The notes: generated by a model not told the origin, from the letters alone. Numbered from the stretch's first letter, positions 50,247 through 58,842 are shown. The stretch is DNA of 64,000 bases from Agrococcus sp. KRD186 (GCF_017168255.1 NZ_JABFAP010000001.1:1454640-1518639), one strand, 5' to 3'. Translations and numbers: made by a program.

Positions 50247-51770
50247 ATGGATGCATCGTCGCAGCCCGATACGGGCGCCCCTCAGGCCGCAGTCGACGCT
50301 TGGCAGCTGCTCGGCTCCCGGCCCCCGAAGATCTTCGCGATGCACATCGGCTACCGCGCCCGTGCCGCCCAGAAGGGCCGCACCCCCGAGGCCCCCGGCT
50401 ACTTCCTCAAGCCCGCCACCTCCCTCTCCCTCGGTGGCGAGGTCGTCGCTCCCGCAGGCACCGAGATCTTCGGCTTCGAGGGCGAGATCGCCGTCGTGAT
50501 CGGCTCCGCTGCCCGCGCTGTGAGTGAAGCGGATGCGTGGGGTCACGTCGCGTACGTCACCGCATCGAACGATCTGGGCGTGTTCGACCTGCGCTGGGTC
50601 GACAAGGGCTCGAACATCCGCTCCAAGGGCGGCGACGGCTTCACCCCGATCGGCCCGAAGCTGCTGGATGCCGCGCAGCTCGACCCGAACGCCATCGAGG
50701 TGCGCACCTGGCTCGACGGCGAGCTCGTGCAGGCGGATTCGACCTCCACCCTGATCTTCTCGCTCGCGCAGATCGTGAGCGATCTCTCACAGCTCGTCAC
50801 GCTCGAGCCCGGCGACGTCATCCTCACCGGCACGCCCGCGAACGCCTCCACCTTCTCCCCCGGCCAGTCCGTCGAGGTCGAGGTCACCGCCACGACGCTG
50901 CGCGGCGAGCAGGTCTCCACCGGCCGCCTCACCTCCACCGTGCGGGTGGGTGAGCAGCAGCTGCCGGCGTACTCCGCACAGCCGAAGCCGACGCCCGAGC
51001 AGTGGGCCGACGCATCCGGTCGCCCGATCTCCGAGTTCCAGGAGGCGGCCGCACCGGTGCTCGACGACGAGCTGCGCGAGCAGCTCTCGACCATCGCCCT
51101 GGCGACCATCTCCTCCGCGCTGCGCAAGCGCGGGCTCAACAACGTCTCGATCGACGGCCTGCGCTCGACGCAGCCGGGCAAGCGCATCGTCGGCACGGCG
51201 CGCACGCTGCGCTACGTGCCCAACCGCGAGGATCTGTTCAAGAGCCACGGCGGCGGCTACAACGCGCAGAAGCGCCTCTTCGACGATCTGCACGAGGGCG
51301 ACGTCGTCGTCATCGAGGCGCGCGGCGACAACCGCTCCGGCACGCTCGGCGACATCCTCGCCCTGCGCGCCCGCCACCTCGGCGCAGCCGGCATCATCAC
51401 CGACGGCGGCGTGCGCGACCTCGACGTCGTCACCGAGATCGGCGTGCCGACCTACCACGGCGGCGGCCACCCCGCGGTGCTCGGGCGGCTGCACGTGCCG
51501 TGGAGCTTCGACGAGACCGTCGCCTGCGGGGGCGCGACCGTGCAGCCCGGCGACGTCATCGTCGCCGACGGCGACGGCGTGCTCGTCATCCCGCCCGCGC
51601 TGGTGCGCGAGCTCGTCGCCGAGTGCATCGAGGCAGAGCGCGCCGAGGAGTACATCGCGCAGCAGATGGATGCCGGTGAGCGCCTCGACGGGCTCTTCCC
51701 GATGAACGCCCAGTGGCGCGCGAAGTATGAGGCGACGCAGGGCTCCGCGCCGGCGGCGGACGAGCGATGA
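50247..51770 (+). CDS. hpaG: FAH-family isomerase/decarboxylase fused to an RraA-like domain
   Basis: A 507-aa two-domain protein. Residues 25-255 are the fumarylacetoacetate hydrolase fold: PGYFLKPATSLSLGGEVV, GFEGEIAVVIG, YVTASNDLGVFDLRWVDKGS, DVILTGTPANAS. It fits 2-hydroxyhepta-2,4-diene-1,7-dioate isomerase/5-oxopent-3-ene decarboxylase (HpaG). Residues 285-490 are an RraA/HMG-aldolase fold: TISSALRKRGLNNVSIDGLR, GDILALRARHLGAAGIITDGG followed by VRDLDVV, the metal-binding GxRD. RraA-like enzymes can be oxaloacetate decarboxylases or 4-hydroxy-4-methyl-2-oxoglutarate aldolases. E. coli HpaG instead has two FAH halves. First gene of the operon. Confidence 0.85.
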   Translation: MDASSQPDTGAPQAAVDAWQLLGSRPPKIFAMHIGYRARAAQKGRTPEAPGYFLKPATSLSLGGEVVAPAGTEIFGFEGEIAVVIGSAARAVSEADAWGHVAYVTASNDLGVFDLRWVDKGSNIRSKGGDGFTPIGPKLLDAAQLDPNAIEVRTWLDGELVQADSTSTLIFSLAQIVSDLSQLVTLEPGDVILTGTPANASTFSPGQSVEVEVTATTLRGEQVSTGRLTSTVRVGEQQLPAYSAQPKPTPEQWADASGRPISEFQEAAAPVLDDELREQLSTIALATISSALRKRGLNNVSIDGLRSTQPGKRIVGTARTLRYVPNREDLFKSHGGGYNAQKRLFDDLHEGDVVVIEARGDNRSGTLGDILALRARHLGAAGIITDGGVRDLDVVTEIGVPTYHGGGHPAVLGRLHVPWSFDETVACGGATVQPGDVIVADGDGVLVIPPALVRELVAECIEAERAEEYIAQQMDAGERLDGLFPMNAQWRAKYEATQGSAPAADER

Positions 51771-52483
51771 GCCCCACGCGCGCCAAGGCGGCCGAGGTCG
51801 CCAAAACCGCTGGCGCCACCGCGCCGTCGAAGTCGCAGCGCGCCTACCAGCTGCTCCACGACCGCATCGTCGACGGCAGCTACTCCCCCGGCTACCGCCT
51901 GGTGCTCGACGCGATCGGCCGCGAGCTCGACATGAGCGTCGTGCCCGTGCGCGAGGCCATCCGACGACTGGAGGCCGAGGGCCTCGTCACCTTCGAGCGC
52001 AACATCGGCGCCCGGGTGGCCGAGATCGACGAGCTCGAGTACCACGACACGATGGAGACGCTCTCGTTCGTCGAGGGCGCCGCCATCTCGCTCGCCGCCG
52101 GCCTCTACTCGAAGAGCGATGTCGATGAGGCGCGCGCGATCAACGAGCAGATGCGCGAGTCACTGGCGGCCTTCGACCCGGTCAAGTTCACCGCCCTCAA
52201 CGAGGCCTTCCACCGGCGGCTCAGCGACGTCTCGCCCAACGCCGTCCTCGGCGACGTGATCGACACGTGCTGGAAGCGCCTCGCCCGACTGCGTCAGTCG
52301 ACCTTCTCCTTCGTGCCCAGCCGCGCACTACCCTCCGTCGACGAGCACGAGGCGATCCTCGGCCTCATCGAGGAGGGCTCCGACCCGCGGAGCATCGAGC
52401 TCGCCGTGCGCGCCCACCGGCTCGCGACGCCCGACGCCTACTTCCACCGCTCGCACGCAGACACCAGCCAGAACCGACCGTAA
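51767..52483 (+). CDS. GntR-family regulator (FCD subfamily)
   Basis: A 238-aa regulator encoded inside the hpa operon. The DNA-binding part is QRAYQLLHDRIVDGSYSPGY, RLVLDAIGRELDMSVVPVREAIRRLEAEGLV (residues 25-75). The C-terminal helical FCD domain has the metal or ligand residues in LNEAFHRRLSDVSPN and VDEHEAILGLIEEG. FadR-type regulators bind TNGTNNNACNA-like palindromes; ATCGTATACGAT before the operon is of that kind. Autoregulation with a pathway intermediate as inducer is likely. ATGA overlap with the gene before. Confidence 0.9.
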   Translation: MSPTRAKAAEVAKTAGATAPSKSQRAYQLLHDRIVDGSYSPGYRLVLDAIGRELDMSVVPVREAIRRLEAEGLVTFERNIGARVAEIDELEYHDTMETLSFVEGAAISLAAGLYSKSDVDEARAINEQMRESLAAFDPVKFTALNEAFHRRLSDVSPNAVLGDVIDTCWKRLARLRQSTFSFVPSRALPSVDEHEAILGLIEEGSDPRSIELAVRAHRLATPDAYFHRSHADTSQNRP

Positions 52484-52492
52484 GGAGCCACC

Positions 52493-53986
52493 ATGGCGAA
52501 CCAGCCCGCAGGCATCCCCGACCTGATCCCCCACTACATCGACGGCGAGCGCGTGCCTTCCGTCGACGGCGACACGTTCGGCGTGCTGAACCCGGTGACG
52601 AACGAGGACTACACCGTCGCCGCCTCCGGCAAGCAGGCCGACATCGACCTCGCCGTGGCCGCCGCCACGCGCGCCTTCCACGAGGGCCCCTGGCCGCGCA
52701 TGAAGAACCGCGAGCGCGCCCGCATCCTCAGCCGCATCGCCGACATCGTCGAGTCGCGCGACCAGGAGCTCGCGCAGCTCGAGTCCTGGGATTCCGGCCT
52801 GCCGATCACGCAGGCGAGGGGCCAGGCGCAGCGCGCGGCCGAGAACTTCCGCTTCTTCGCCGACCTCATCGTCGCCGGCCGCGACGACACCTACAAGGTG
52901 CCCGGCAGCCAGGTCAACTACGTCAACCGCAAGCCCAAGGGCGTCGCAGGCCTGATCACCCCCTGGAACACGCCCTTCATGCTCGAGTCGTGGAAGCTCG
53001 GCCCCGCGCTGGCCTCCGGCTGCACGGTGGTGCTGAAGCCCGCCGAGTTCACGCCGCTGTCGGCCTCGCTCTGGGCCGGCATCTTCGAGGAGGCCGAGCT
53101 GCCCAAGGGCGTGTTCAACCTCGTCAACGGCTTCGGCGAGACCGCCGGCGACGCGCTCGTCAAGCACCCCGACGTGCCGCTCATCTCGTTCACGGGCGAG
53201 TCGAGCACCGGCAAGCTCATCTTCGGCAACTCCGCGCCGCACCTGAAGGCGCTCTCGATGGAGCTCGGCGGCAAGAGCCCGGCCGTCGTCTTCGCCGACG
53301 CCGACCTCGACGCCGCGATCGACTCGACGCTCTTCGGCGTCTTCTCGCTGAACGGCGAGCGCTGCACCGCCGGCAGCCGCATCCTGGTCGAGCGCTCGAT
53401 CTACGAGGAGTTCCTCGAGCGCTACGCCGAGCGGGCGAAGAACATCGTCGTCGGCGACCCGCACGACCCCAAGACCGAAGTGGGCGCGCTCGTGCACCCC
53501 GAGCACTTCGACAAGGTGATGTCCTACGTCGAGCTCGGCAAGCAGGAGGGCCGACTGCTCGCCGGCGGCGGCCGCCCCGAGGGCCTGCCGGAGGGCAACT
53601 ACGTCGCCCCGACCGTGTTCGCCGATGTGGCGCCGGATGCGCGCATCTTCCAGGAGGAGATCTTCGGCCCGGTCGTCTCGATCACCCCGTTCGACTCCGA
53701 CGAGGAGGCGCTCGAGCTCGCGAACAACACCCGCTACGGCCTGGCCGCCTACATCTGGACGAACAACCTCAAGCGCGCGCACCTGTTCTCGCAGAACGTG
53801 GAAGCGGGCATGGTGTGGCTCAACAGCCACAACGTGCGCGACCTGCGCAGCCCGTTCGGCGGCGTGAAGGCGTCCGGCCTCGGCCACGAGGGCGGCTACC
53901 GCTCGCTCGACTTCTACAGCGACCAGCAGGCCGTGCACATCACGCTCGGCGACGTCCACACCACCCGCTTCGGCGCATCCGCCTGA
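52493..53986 (+). CDS. hpaE: 5-carboxymethyl-2-hydroxymuconate semialdehyde dehydrogenase
   Basis: A 497-aa aldehyde dehydrogenase. GLITPWNTPFMLESWKLGPA (residues 156-175) is the NAD-binding part, SFTGESSTGKLIFGN and LSMELGGKSPAVVFADADL give the catalytic glutamate, and FSLNGERCTAGSRILVE the catalytic cysteine near 291. EEIFGPVVSITPFDSDEEAL is the C-terminal landmark. By family and context it oxidises the ring-fission product of homoprotocatechuate. It has TAAGGAGCC 4 bp upstream and starts 10 bp after the GntR gene. Confidence 0.92.
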   Translation: MANQPAGIPDLIPHYIDGERVPSVDGDTFGVLNPVTNEDYTVAASGKQADIDLAVAAATRAFHEGPWPRMKNRERARILSRIADIVESRDQELAQLESWDSGLPITQARGQAQRAAENFRFFADLIVAGRDDTYKVPGSQVNYVNRKPKGVAGLITPWNTPFMLESWKLGPALASGCTVVLKPAEFTPLSASLWAGIFEEAELPKGVFNLVNGFGETAGDALVKHPDVPLISFTGESSTGKLIFGNSAPHLKALSMELGGKSPAVVFADADLDAAIDSTLFGVFSLNGERCTAGSRILVERSIYEEFLERYAERAKNIVVGDPHDPKTEVGALVHPEHFDKVMSYVELGKQEGRLLAGGGRPEGLPEGNYVAPTVFADVAPDARIFQEEIFGPVVSITPFDSDEEALELANNTRYGLAAYIWTNNLKRAHLFSQNVEAGMVWLNSHNVRDLRSPFGGVKASGLGHEGGYRSLDFYSDQQAVHITLGDVHTTRFGASA

Positions 53987-54017
53987 CACCCCCGCACACT
54001 TCGAAGGAGCAGCACCC

Positions 54018-55142
54018 ATGAACGAGATCCCCAAGCCCGAGATCCCGAAGCCCGAGATCCCAAAGCCCGGTGTCCCCGCACCCGACATCATCCGCTGCGC
54101 GGCGATGGACCTCGTGGTCACCGACCTCGAGGCGAGCCGTCGCTTCTACGTCGACATCCTCGGCCTGCACGTGACCGAGGAGGACGACGAGGCGATCTAC
54201 CTGCGGTCGTTCGAGGAGTTCATCCACCACAACCTCGTGCTGCGCAAGGGGCCGGTCGCGGCGGTGGCCGCGTTCGCCTACCGGGTGCGCACCCCCGAGG
54301 ACGTCGACCGCGCCGAGGCCTACTACCGGGAGCTCGGCTGCCGCACCGAGCGTCGTGCCGACGGCTTCCAGAAGGGCTTCGGCGACAGCGTGCGCGTCGA
54401 GGACCCGCTGGGCTTCCCGTACGAGTTCTTCTACGCCACCGAGCACGCCGAGCGCCTGCACCAGCGCTACGACCTGATCTCGGCGGGCGAGCTCGTGCGC
54501 CTCGACCACTTCAACCAGGTCACCCCTGACGTGCCGCGCGGCCGCAAGTACCTCGAGGACCTCGGCTTCCGCGTCACCGAGGACATCCAGGACGACCAGG
54601 GCGTCACCTACGCCGCGTGGATGCAGCGGAAGGGCACCGTGCACGACACGGCGCTCACGGGCGGGAACGGCCCGCGCATGCACCACATCGCGTTCTCGAC
54701 GCACGAGAAGCACAACATCATCCAGATCTGCGACAAGCTCGGCGCGCTCCGGATGTCCGACCACATCGAGCGCGGCCCGGGCCGCCACGGCGTGTCCAAC
54801 GCGTTCTACCTCTACATCACCGACCCCGACGGGCACCGCGTCGAGATCTACACGCAGGACTACTGGACCGGCGACCCCGACAACCCCGTCATCACGTGGG
54901 ACGTGCACGACAACCAGCGCCGCGACTGGTGGGGCAACCCAGTCGTGCCCTCCTGGTACACCGAGGCATCGCCGGTGCTCGACCTCGACGGCAACCTCGT
55001 CGAGGTCGTCGAGCGCACCGACTCCAGCGAGCTGGAGGTCACGATCGGGGCCGACGGCTTCTCCTACACGCGCGCCGGCGACGATGACGGCACGTATCGC
55101 GGCGAGGCGGCGAAGGGCTTCAAGCTCGGACACCAGCTGTGA
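54018..55142 (+). CDS. hpaD: 3,4-dihydroxyphenylacetate 2,3-dioxygenase
   Basis: A 374-aa extradiol dioxygenase of the vicinal-oxygen-chelate type, close in layout to the Brevibacterium and Arthrobacter enzymes. The N-terminal module is residues 25-140. The metal ligands are His in VRLDHFNQVTPDVPRG, His in GPRMHHIAFSTHEKH and Glu in GHRVEIYTQDYWTG, the 2-His-1-carboxylate triad for Fe(II) or Mn(II). It cleaves homoprotocatechuate proximal to the hydroxyls. The first 24 residues contain a triple PKPEI-type repeat (EIPKPEIPKPEIPKP) of no known function. AAGGAG is 9 bp upstream. Third enzyme of the operon. Confidence 0.93.
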   Translation: MNEIPKPEIPKPEIPKPGVPAPDIIRCAAMDLVVTDLEASRRFYVDILGLHVTEEDDEAIYLRSFEEFIHHNLVLRKGPVAAVAAFAYRVRTPEDVDRAEAYYRELGCRTERRADGFQKGFGDSVRVEDPLGFPYEFFYATEHAERLHQRYDLISAGELVRLDHFNQVTPDVPRGRKYLEDLGFRVTEDIQDDQGVTYAAWMQRKGTVHDTALTGGNGPRMHHIAFSTHEKHNIIQICDKLGALRMSDHIERGPGRHGVSNAFYLYITDPDGHRVEIYTQDYWTGDPDNPVITWDVHDNQRRDWWGNPVVPSWYTEASPVLDLDGNLVEVVERTDSSELEVTIGADGFSYTRAGDDDGTYRGEAAKGFKLGHQL

Positions 55143-55975
55143 CGGCCGGTCCTGTGCAGTCTGGGTCCGCCGGATCCGGGCCCGGGCGGGGCCTCGACGA
55201 CGCGACCGTGACGCGGATCGCGGACGAGCTCGCCGAGGCCACACGCTCGCGCGGCACGATCGAGAGGATCTCGACCCGCTTCCCCGAGGCGACGATCGAG
55301 GACTCCTACGCGGTGCAGCGCATCTGGCGCGCGCGCCGCGAGGAGGCCGGAGCCCGGCTGGTCGGCCGCAAGATCGGCCTGACGAGCAAGGCGATGCAGT
55401 TCGCGACCGGCATCGCAGAGCCCGACTACGGCGTCATCTTCGCCGACCAGGCCTACCGCTCCGGCGACACGGTCGAGCACGCGCAGTGGTCGAACGTGCG
55501 CGTCGAGGTGGAGCTCGCCTTCGTGCTGCGCTCGCCCCTCGAGGGCGAGGGCCTCACCGTCGAGCAGGTGCTCGACGCGACCGAGGTCGTCGTGCCGGCG
55601 CTCGAGATCCTCGACTCGCACATCGAGCTCGAGGGCCGCACGATCGTCGACACGATCAGCGACAATGCGGCGCTCGGCGCGATCGTCGTCGGCGACGTCG
55701 AGGTCGGCCCGCGCGAGCGGAACCTCGCGTGGGTCGGGGCGCACTGCCTCGTGAACGGCGAGATCATCGAGACCGGTGTCTCCGGCGGCGTACTCGGGCA
55801 CCCCGCCAACGGCGTCTCATGGCTCGCGGGCAAGCTCGCCCAGCACGGCGACCGGCTCGAGGCGGGCGAGCTCATCCTCGCCGGCTCCTTCACGCGTCCG
55901 GTGTGGGTGCAGCCCGGTGACGTCGTCACCGTCCACTTCCAGGACATGGGCACCGTCGCGGTGACGTTCCGGTGA
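55139..55975 (+). CDS. hpaH: 2-oxo-hept-4-ene-1,7-dioate hydratase
   Basis: A 278-aa enzyme of the FAH-related hydratase/decarboxylase family (MhpD/HpaH). ARLVGRKIGLTSKAMQFATG (residues 75-94) and PDYGVIFADQAYRSGD are its motifs. VEVELAFVLRSPLEGEGLTV carries the ExE metal ligands, and VSGGVLGHPANGVSWLAGKL and SFTRPVWVQPGDVVTVHF the C-terminal core. It adds water to the diene product before aldol cleavage. The GTG start overlaps the hpaD stop by 4 bp. Confidence 0.92.
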   Translation: MTAGPVQSGSAGSGPGRGLDDATVTRIADELAEATRSRGTIERISTRFPEATIEDSYAVQRIWRARREEAGARLVGRKIGLTSKAMQFATGIAEPDYGVIFADQAYRSGDTVEHAQWSNVRVEVELAFVLRSPLEGEGLTVEQVLDATEVVVPALEILDSHIELEGRTIVDTISDNAALGAIVVGDVEVGPRERNLAWVGAHCLVNGEIIETGVSGGVLGHPANGVSWLAGKLAQHGDRLEAGELILAGSFTRPVWVQPGDVVTVHFQDMGTVAVTFR

Positions 55976-56769
55976 GCACCTTCCGCGACGCGCTCGCCGC
56001 GGCGCAGGCTCCGCTCGTGGGCCTGTGGAACGCATCCGGCAGCTCCGTCGCCGCCGAGATCATGGCCGGCTCCGGCGCCGACCTGCTGCTCGTCGACGGC
56101 GAGCACGGACCGATCTCGATCTCCGAGATGCTGCCGATCCTGCAGGCGGCCGCCGCATACCCGGTGACGACGATCATCCGCGTGCCGTGGAACGACCCCG
56201 TCATCATCAAGCAGGCGCTCGATCTCGGCGCGCAGAACCTGCTCGTGCCGATGATCTCGACGGCGGCGGATGCCGAGGCTGCCGTCCGCGCAGCCCGCTA
56301 CCCGGGCGGCGAGGACGCTCGCGCGGGCACTCGCGGCATCGGCTCGGCTCTCGCCCGCTCGTCGCGCTGGGGCCGCATCGCGGGCTATGTGCAGGATGCG
56401 GATGCGCACGTGTCGGTGACCGTGCAGATCGAGACCGCCGCGGGCGTCGCGAACGCGGCCGAGATCGCAGCGGTCGACGGGGTGGATACGGTGTTCATCG
56501 GCCCCGCGGATCTCGCGGGATCGATGGGTCACCCTGGGCGTCCCTCGGAGCAGGCGGTGGTGGATGCGGTCGACGCGACGATCGATGCGGTGCGGGCTGC
56601 GGGCAAGCCCGTCGGCGTCAACACCTTCGCGGAGGCCGACGCCGACCGCTGCATCGCCCGCGGCGCATCCTTCGTCTTCGTCGCCGCTGACGTGACGCTC
56701 ATGGCGCGCGGCTCGGAAGCGGCGGTCGCGCGACTGAAGCACTCCCGCGGTAGGTCCGACGCATACTGA
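55972..56769 (+). CDS. hpaI: 4-hydroxy-2-oxo-heptane-1,7-dioate aldolase (HpcH/HpaI family)
   Basis: A 265-aa class-II aldolase that yields pyruvate and succinate semialdehyde. LVDGEHGPISISEMLPIL (residues 38-55) carries the catalytic histidine, QNLLVPMISTAADAEAAVRA, RGIGSALARSSRWGR and VQIETAAGVANAAEIAAVDG (Mg ligand Glu) follow, then VFIGPADLAGSMGHPGRPS (Mg ligand Asp). The GTG start overlaps the hpaH stop. Last gene of the hpa operon; the nuo operon begins 107 bp later. Confidence 0.93.
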   Translation: MSTFRDALAAAQAPLVGLWNASGSSVAAEIMAGSGADLLLVDGEHGPISISEMLPILQAAAAYPVTTIIRVPWNDPVIIKQALDLGAQNLLVPMISTAADAEAAVRAARYPGGEDARAGTRGIGSALARSSRWGRIAGYVQDADAHVSVTVQIETAAGVANAAEIAAVDGVDTVFIGPADLAGSMGHPGRPSEQAVVDAVDATIDAVRAAGKPVGVNTFAEADADRCIARGASFVFVAADVTLMARGSEAAVARLKHSRGRSDAY

Positions 56770-56875
56770 TCGGCTGCGACTCCGCCCGGGCGCGACGGCG
56801 CGGAGGAGGTCGACTGCTCAGGAGGTGCGCCCTGGGACACCTCTTCGGTAGGGTCCGAGGAGGAAAGGGGCAACC

Positions 56876-57217
56876 GTGGCTGGGGTCGTGACGATGCTTG
56901 GGATCGCCTTGGTGGCGATCGTTCTGCTGTACGGTGCTTCGCTGCTCGTCACCGTCGACCGCCGCCCGATCGTCTCCTTGCCGTACCTTTCAGGTTCAGA
57001 CCCGGAGCAGCACGCGCTCTCCCGCTTCCACGCGCGCTGGTACGTGGCGACCGTCGTGTTCCTCGCCTTCGACATCGAGATGCTCTTCATGTATCCGTGG
57101 GCGGTCGTGGTGGCCACGATGGGTCCGACCGCCGTCGTGGAGATGTTCCTGTTCCTCGGTGTCCTGTTCGTCGCAGTGTTCTGGGCCTGGCGGGAAGGTG
57201 CTTTCCGGTGGGCGTGA
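56876..57217 (+). CDS. nuoA: NADH-quinone oxidoreductase subunit A-like protein
   Basis: A 113-aa membrane protein with three helices (residues 5-24, 55-74, 82-104). Family motifs are present: LSRFHARWYVATVVFLAFDIEMLFMYPWAV, with the conserved D/E residues of the loop near the quinone channel. It starts at GTG 56876 with GAGGAGGAAAGGGG upstream, so translation should be strong. It is the first gene of the complex-I-like operon. Confidence 0.92.
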   Translation: MAGVVTMLGIALVAIVLLYGASLLVTVDRRPIVSLPYLSGSDPEQHALSRFHARWYVATVVFLAFDIEMLFMYPWAVVVATMGPTAVVEMFLFLGVLFVAVFWAWREGAFRWA

Positions 57218-58842
57218 CGCATGCGCTCGCGAAGTTTGCCGCGCAGCGTGTCCACGTCCTCCTCGTCGAGGCGCCGGACGGCTGGCGGGCGCGAGTGGAG
57301 GCGGAGCATGCGACCGTCGCACTCGGGTGGCACGTATCGTTGTCTCCCGCGGATGCGGATGTGCTGGTGGTGTGCGGCTCCGCGGGGCCGGAACTGGCGG
57401 CGACCGTGGACCGCATCTGGGAGCAGCTCCCCGGTCCGCGCGTGCGGATCCAGGTCGACCGTGCGGCCGAGGTGCTACCGGGTCTGGAGCAGGCGCGCCG
57501 CAACCTGTCCGCGGTGGACGCGCATGCCGACGACGCGAGGACGCGTCCGCGCGTCGCCAGCGTGAGTTCGGCGAGCGGAGCTCACGGCGAGTCGCCAGGC
57601 GGTGCCAGCATGGACCACTCCGGCATGGGCCACGGCGGCACGGACCACAGCCAGATGGACCACTCCGGCATGGACCACAGCACCATGGACCACTCCGGCA
57701 TGGACCACAGCACCATGGACCACTCCGGCATGGACCACAGCACCATGGACCACTCCGGCATGGACCACAGCACCATGGACCACTCCGGCATGGACCACAG
57801 CACCATGGACCACTCCGGCATGGACCACAGCACCATGGACCACTCCGGCATGGACCACAGCACCATGGACCACTCCGGCATGGACCACAGCACCATGGAC
57901 CACTCCGGCATGGACCACAGCACCATGGACCACTCCGGCATGGACCACAGCACCATGGACCACTCCGGCATGGACCACAGCACCATGGACCACTCCGGCA
58001 TGGACCACAGCACCATGGACCACTCCGGCATGGACCACAGCACCATGGACCACTCCGGCATGGACCACAGCACCATGGACCACTCCGGCATGGACCACAG
58101 CACCATGGACCACTCCGGCATGGACCACTCCGGCATGGACCACTCCGGCATGGACCACTCCGGCATGGACCACTCCGGCATGGACATGGCACCAGGGGGG
58201 ATCCCTCTGGCCGACGGGGCCACCGACCGCGATGGACTGGAGATGGACACGCTGAAGGTACAGCTCGGTCCCGTGCTGCCCTACTGGCCGCCGGGCCTCG
58301 TGCTGCACTGCTCCTTGAACGGCGACGTCATCACCCGGGCGCAGGCCCGTGCGCTCGACGACGCGTGGGAGGGGCTCAGCGCGCCTGGCGGCCGCGACGC
58401 GGCAGCTCGACACTGCGACGATGCGGCCGCGGTGCTTGCGCTCGCGGGAGCGTCAGACCTCGCAGCCGATGCGCGCCGACTCCGCAGCGCGCTGCTGCGC
58501 GGCGACGCCTCGACGGCCGGGACGGCACTGGAACGTCTCGAGCGCCGCATCCGCCGTTCTCTGCTCCGCTGGAGCCTGGGCCGGCTGGGAGTCGTGGACG
58601 ATTCCGCGCTCGCCCAGCACCTCGGTCTGGCGCACGCGGGCGGCGTCTTCGATCGGCTCCTGGGGATGCTCGGCGCCGCGCGCGATGCGATCAACGGCTC
58701 CACCGAGGAACGACGAGACGCGAGACGCCTCATCACGGCGCTGCCGCAGCTCGTGACCGGTCTCGACCTCGCAGCCGCAAGGCTCGTCGTCGCAAGTCTC
58801 GGTCTGCCTTCGCTCGCCGCAGATCGGCATGCTCATGACTGA
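57214..58842 (+). CDS. NuoB/NuoD-like fusion with a Met/His/Asp-rich repeat array
   Basis: A 542-aa cytoplasmic protein. Residues 1-115 resemble a reduced NuoB: DADVLVVCGSAGPELAATVD and RIWEQLPGPRVRI sit where NuoB has its conserved loop, but the four Fe-S cysteines are absent. Residues 133-324 consist almost wholly of MDHSGMDHST repeats. From 340 a NuoD-like start follows (MDTLKVQLGPVLPYWPPGLV, LHCSLNGDVITRAQARALDD) and then a helical part. NuoD quinone-site residues are not evident. The protein takes the place of nuoB, C, D in the operon. MDHS-type repeats occur in copper-handling proteins, so metal binding is likely. GTG 57214 overlaps the nuoA stop; GTG 57208 is also possible. Confidence 0.8.
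   Translation: MTHALAKFAAQRVHVLLVEAPDGWRARVEAEHATVALGWHVSLSPADADVLVVCGSAGPELAATVDRIWEQLPGPRVRIQVDRAAEVLPGLEQARRNLSAVDAHADDARTRPRVASVSSASGAHGESPGGASMDHSGMGHGGTDHSQMDHSGMDHSTMDHSGMDHSTMDHSGMDHSTMDHSGMDHSTMDHSGMDHSTMDHSGMDHSTMDHSGMDHSTMDHSGMDHSTMDHSGMDHSTMDHSGMDHSTMDHSGMDHSTMDHSGMDHSTMDHSGMDHSTMDHSGMDHSTMDHSGMDHSTMDHSGMDHSGMDHSGMDHSGMDHSGMDMAPGGIPLADGATDRDGLEMDTLKVQLGPVLPYWPPGLVLHCSLNGDVITRAQARALDDAWEGLSAPGGRDAAARHCDDAAAVLALAGASDLAADARRLRSALLRGDASTAGTALERLERRIRRSLLRWSLGRLGVVDDSALAQHLGLAHAGGVFDRLLGMLGAARDAINGSTEERRDARRLITALPQLVTGLDLAAARLVVASLGLPSLAADRHAHD
57661..58185 (+). repeat. Perfect 30-bp / 15-bp coding tandem repeat
   Basis: Fifteen identical 30-bp units (57661-58110), each encoding HSGMDHSTMD in frame, followed by five identical 15-bp units (58111-58185) encoding HSGMD. 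I see no base difference between copies. The array keeps the reading frame and makes all six frames open, hence many false ORFs here. Confidence 0.98.

Noticed and set aside
57661-58185. 30-bp regular repeats as a CRISPR array
   Set aside because: The units are directly contiguous with no spacers, stay in one reading frame and encode a Met/His/Asp repeat; no cas genes are near.
56996-58413. Long open frames on the minus strand through the MDHS repeat
   Set aside because: They arise because a perfect 15/30-bp repeat has no stop in any frame; they have repetitive, implausible compositions and no start context.
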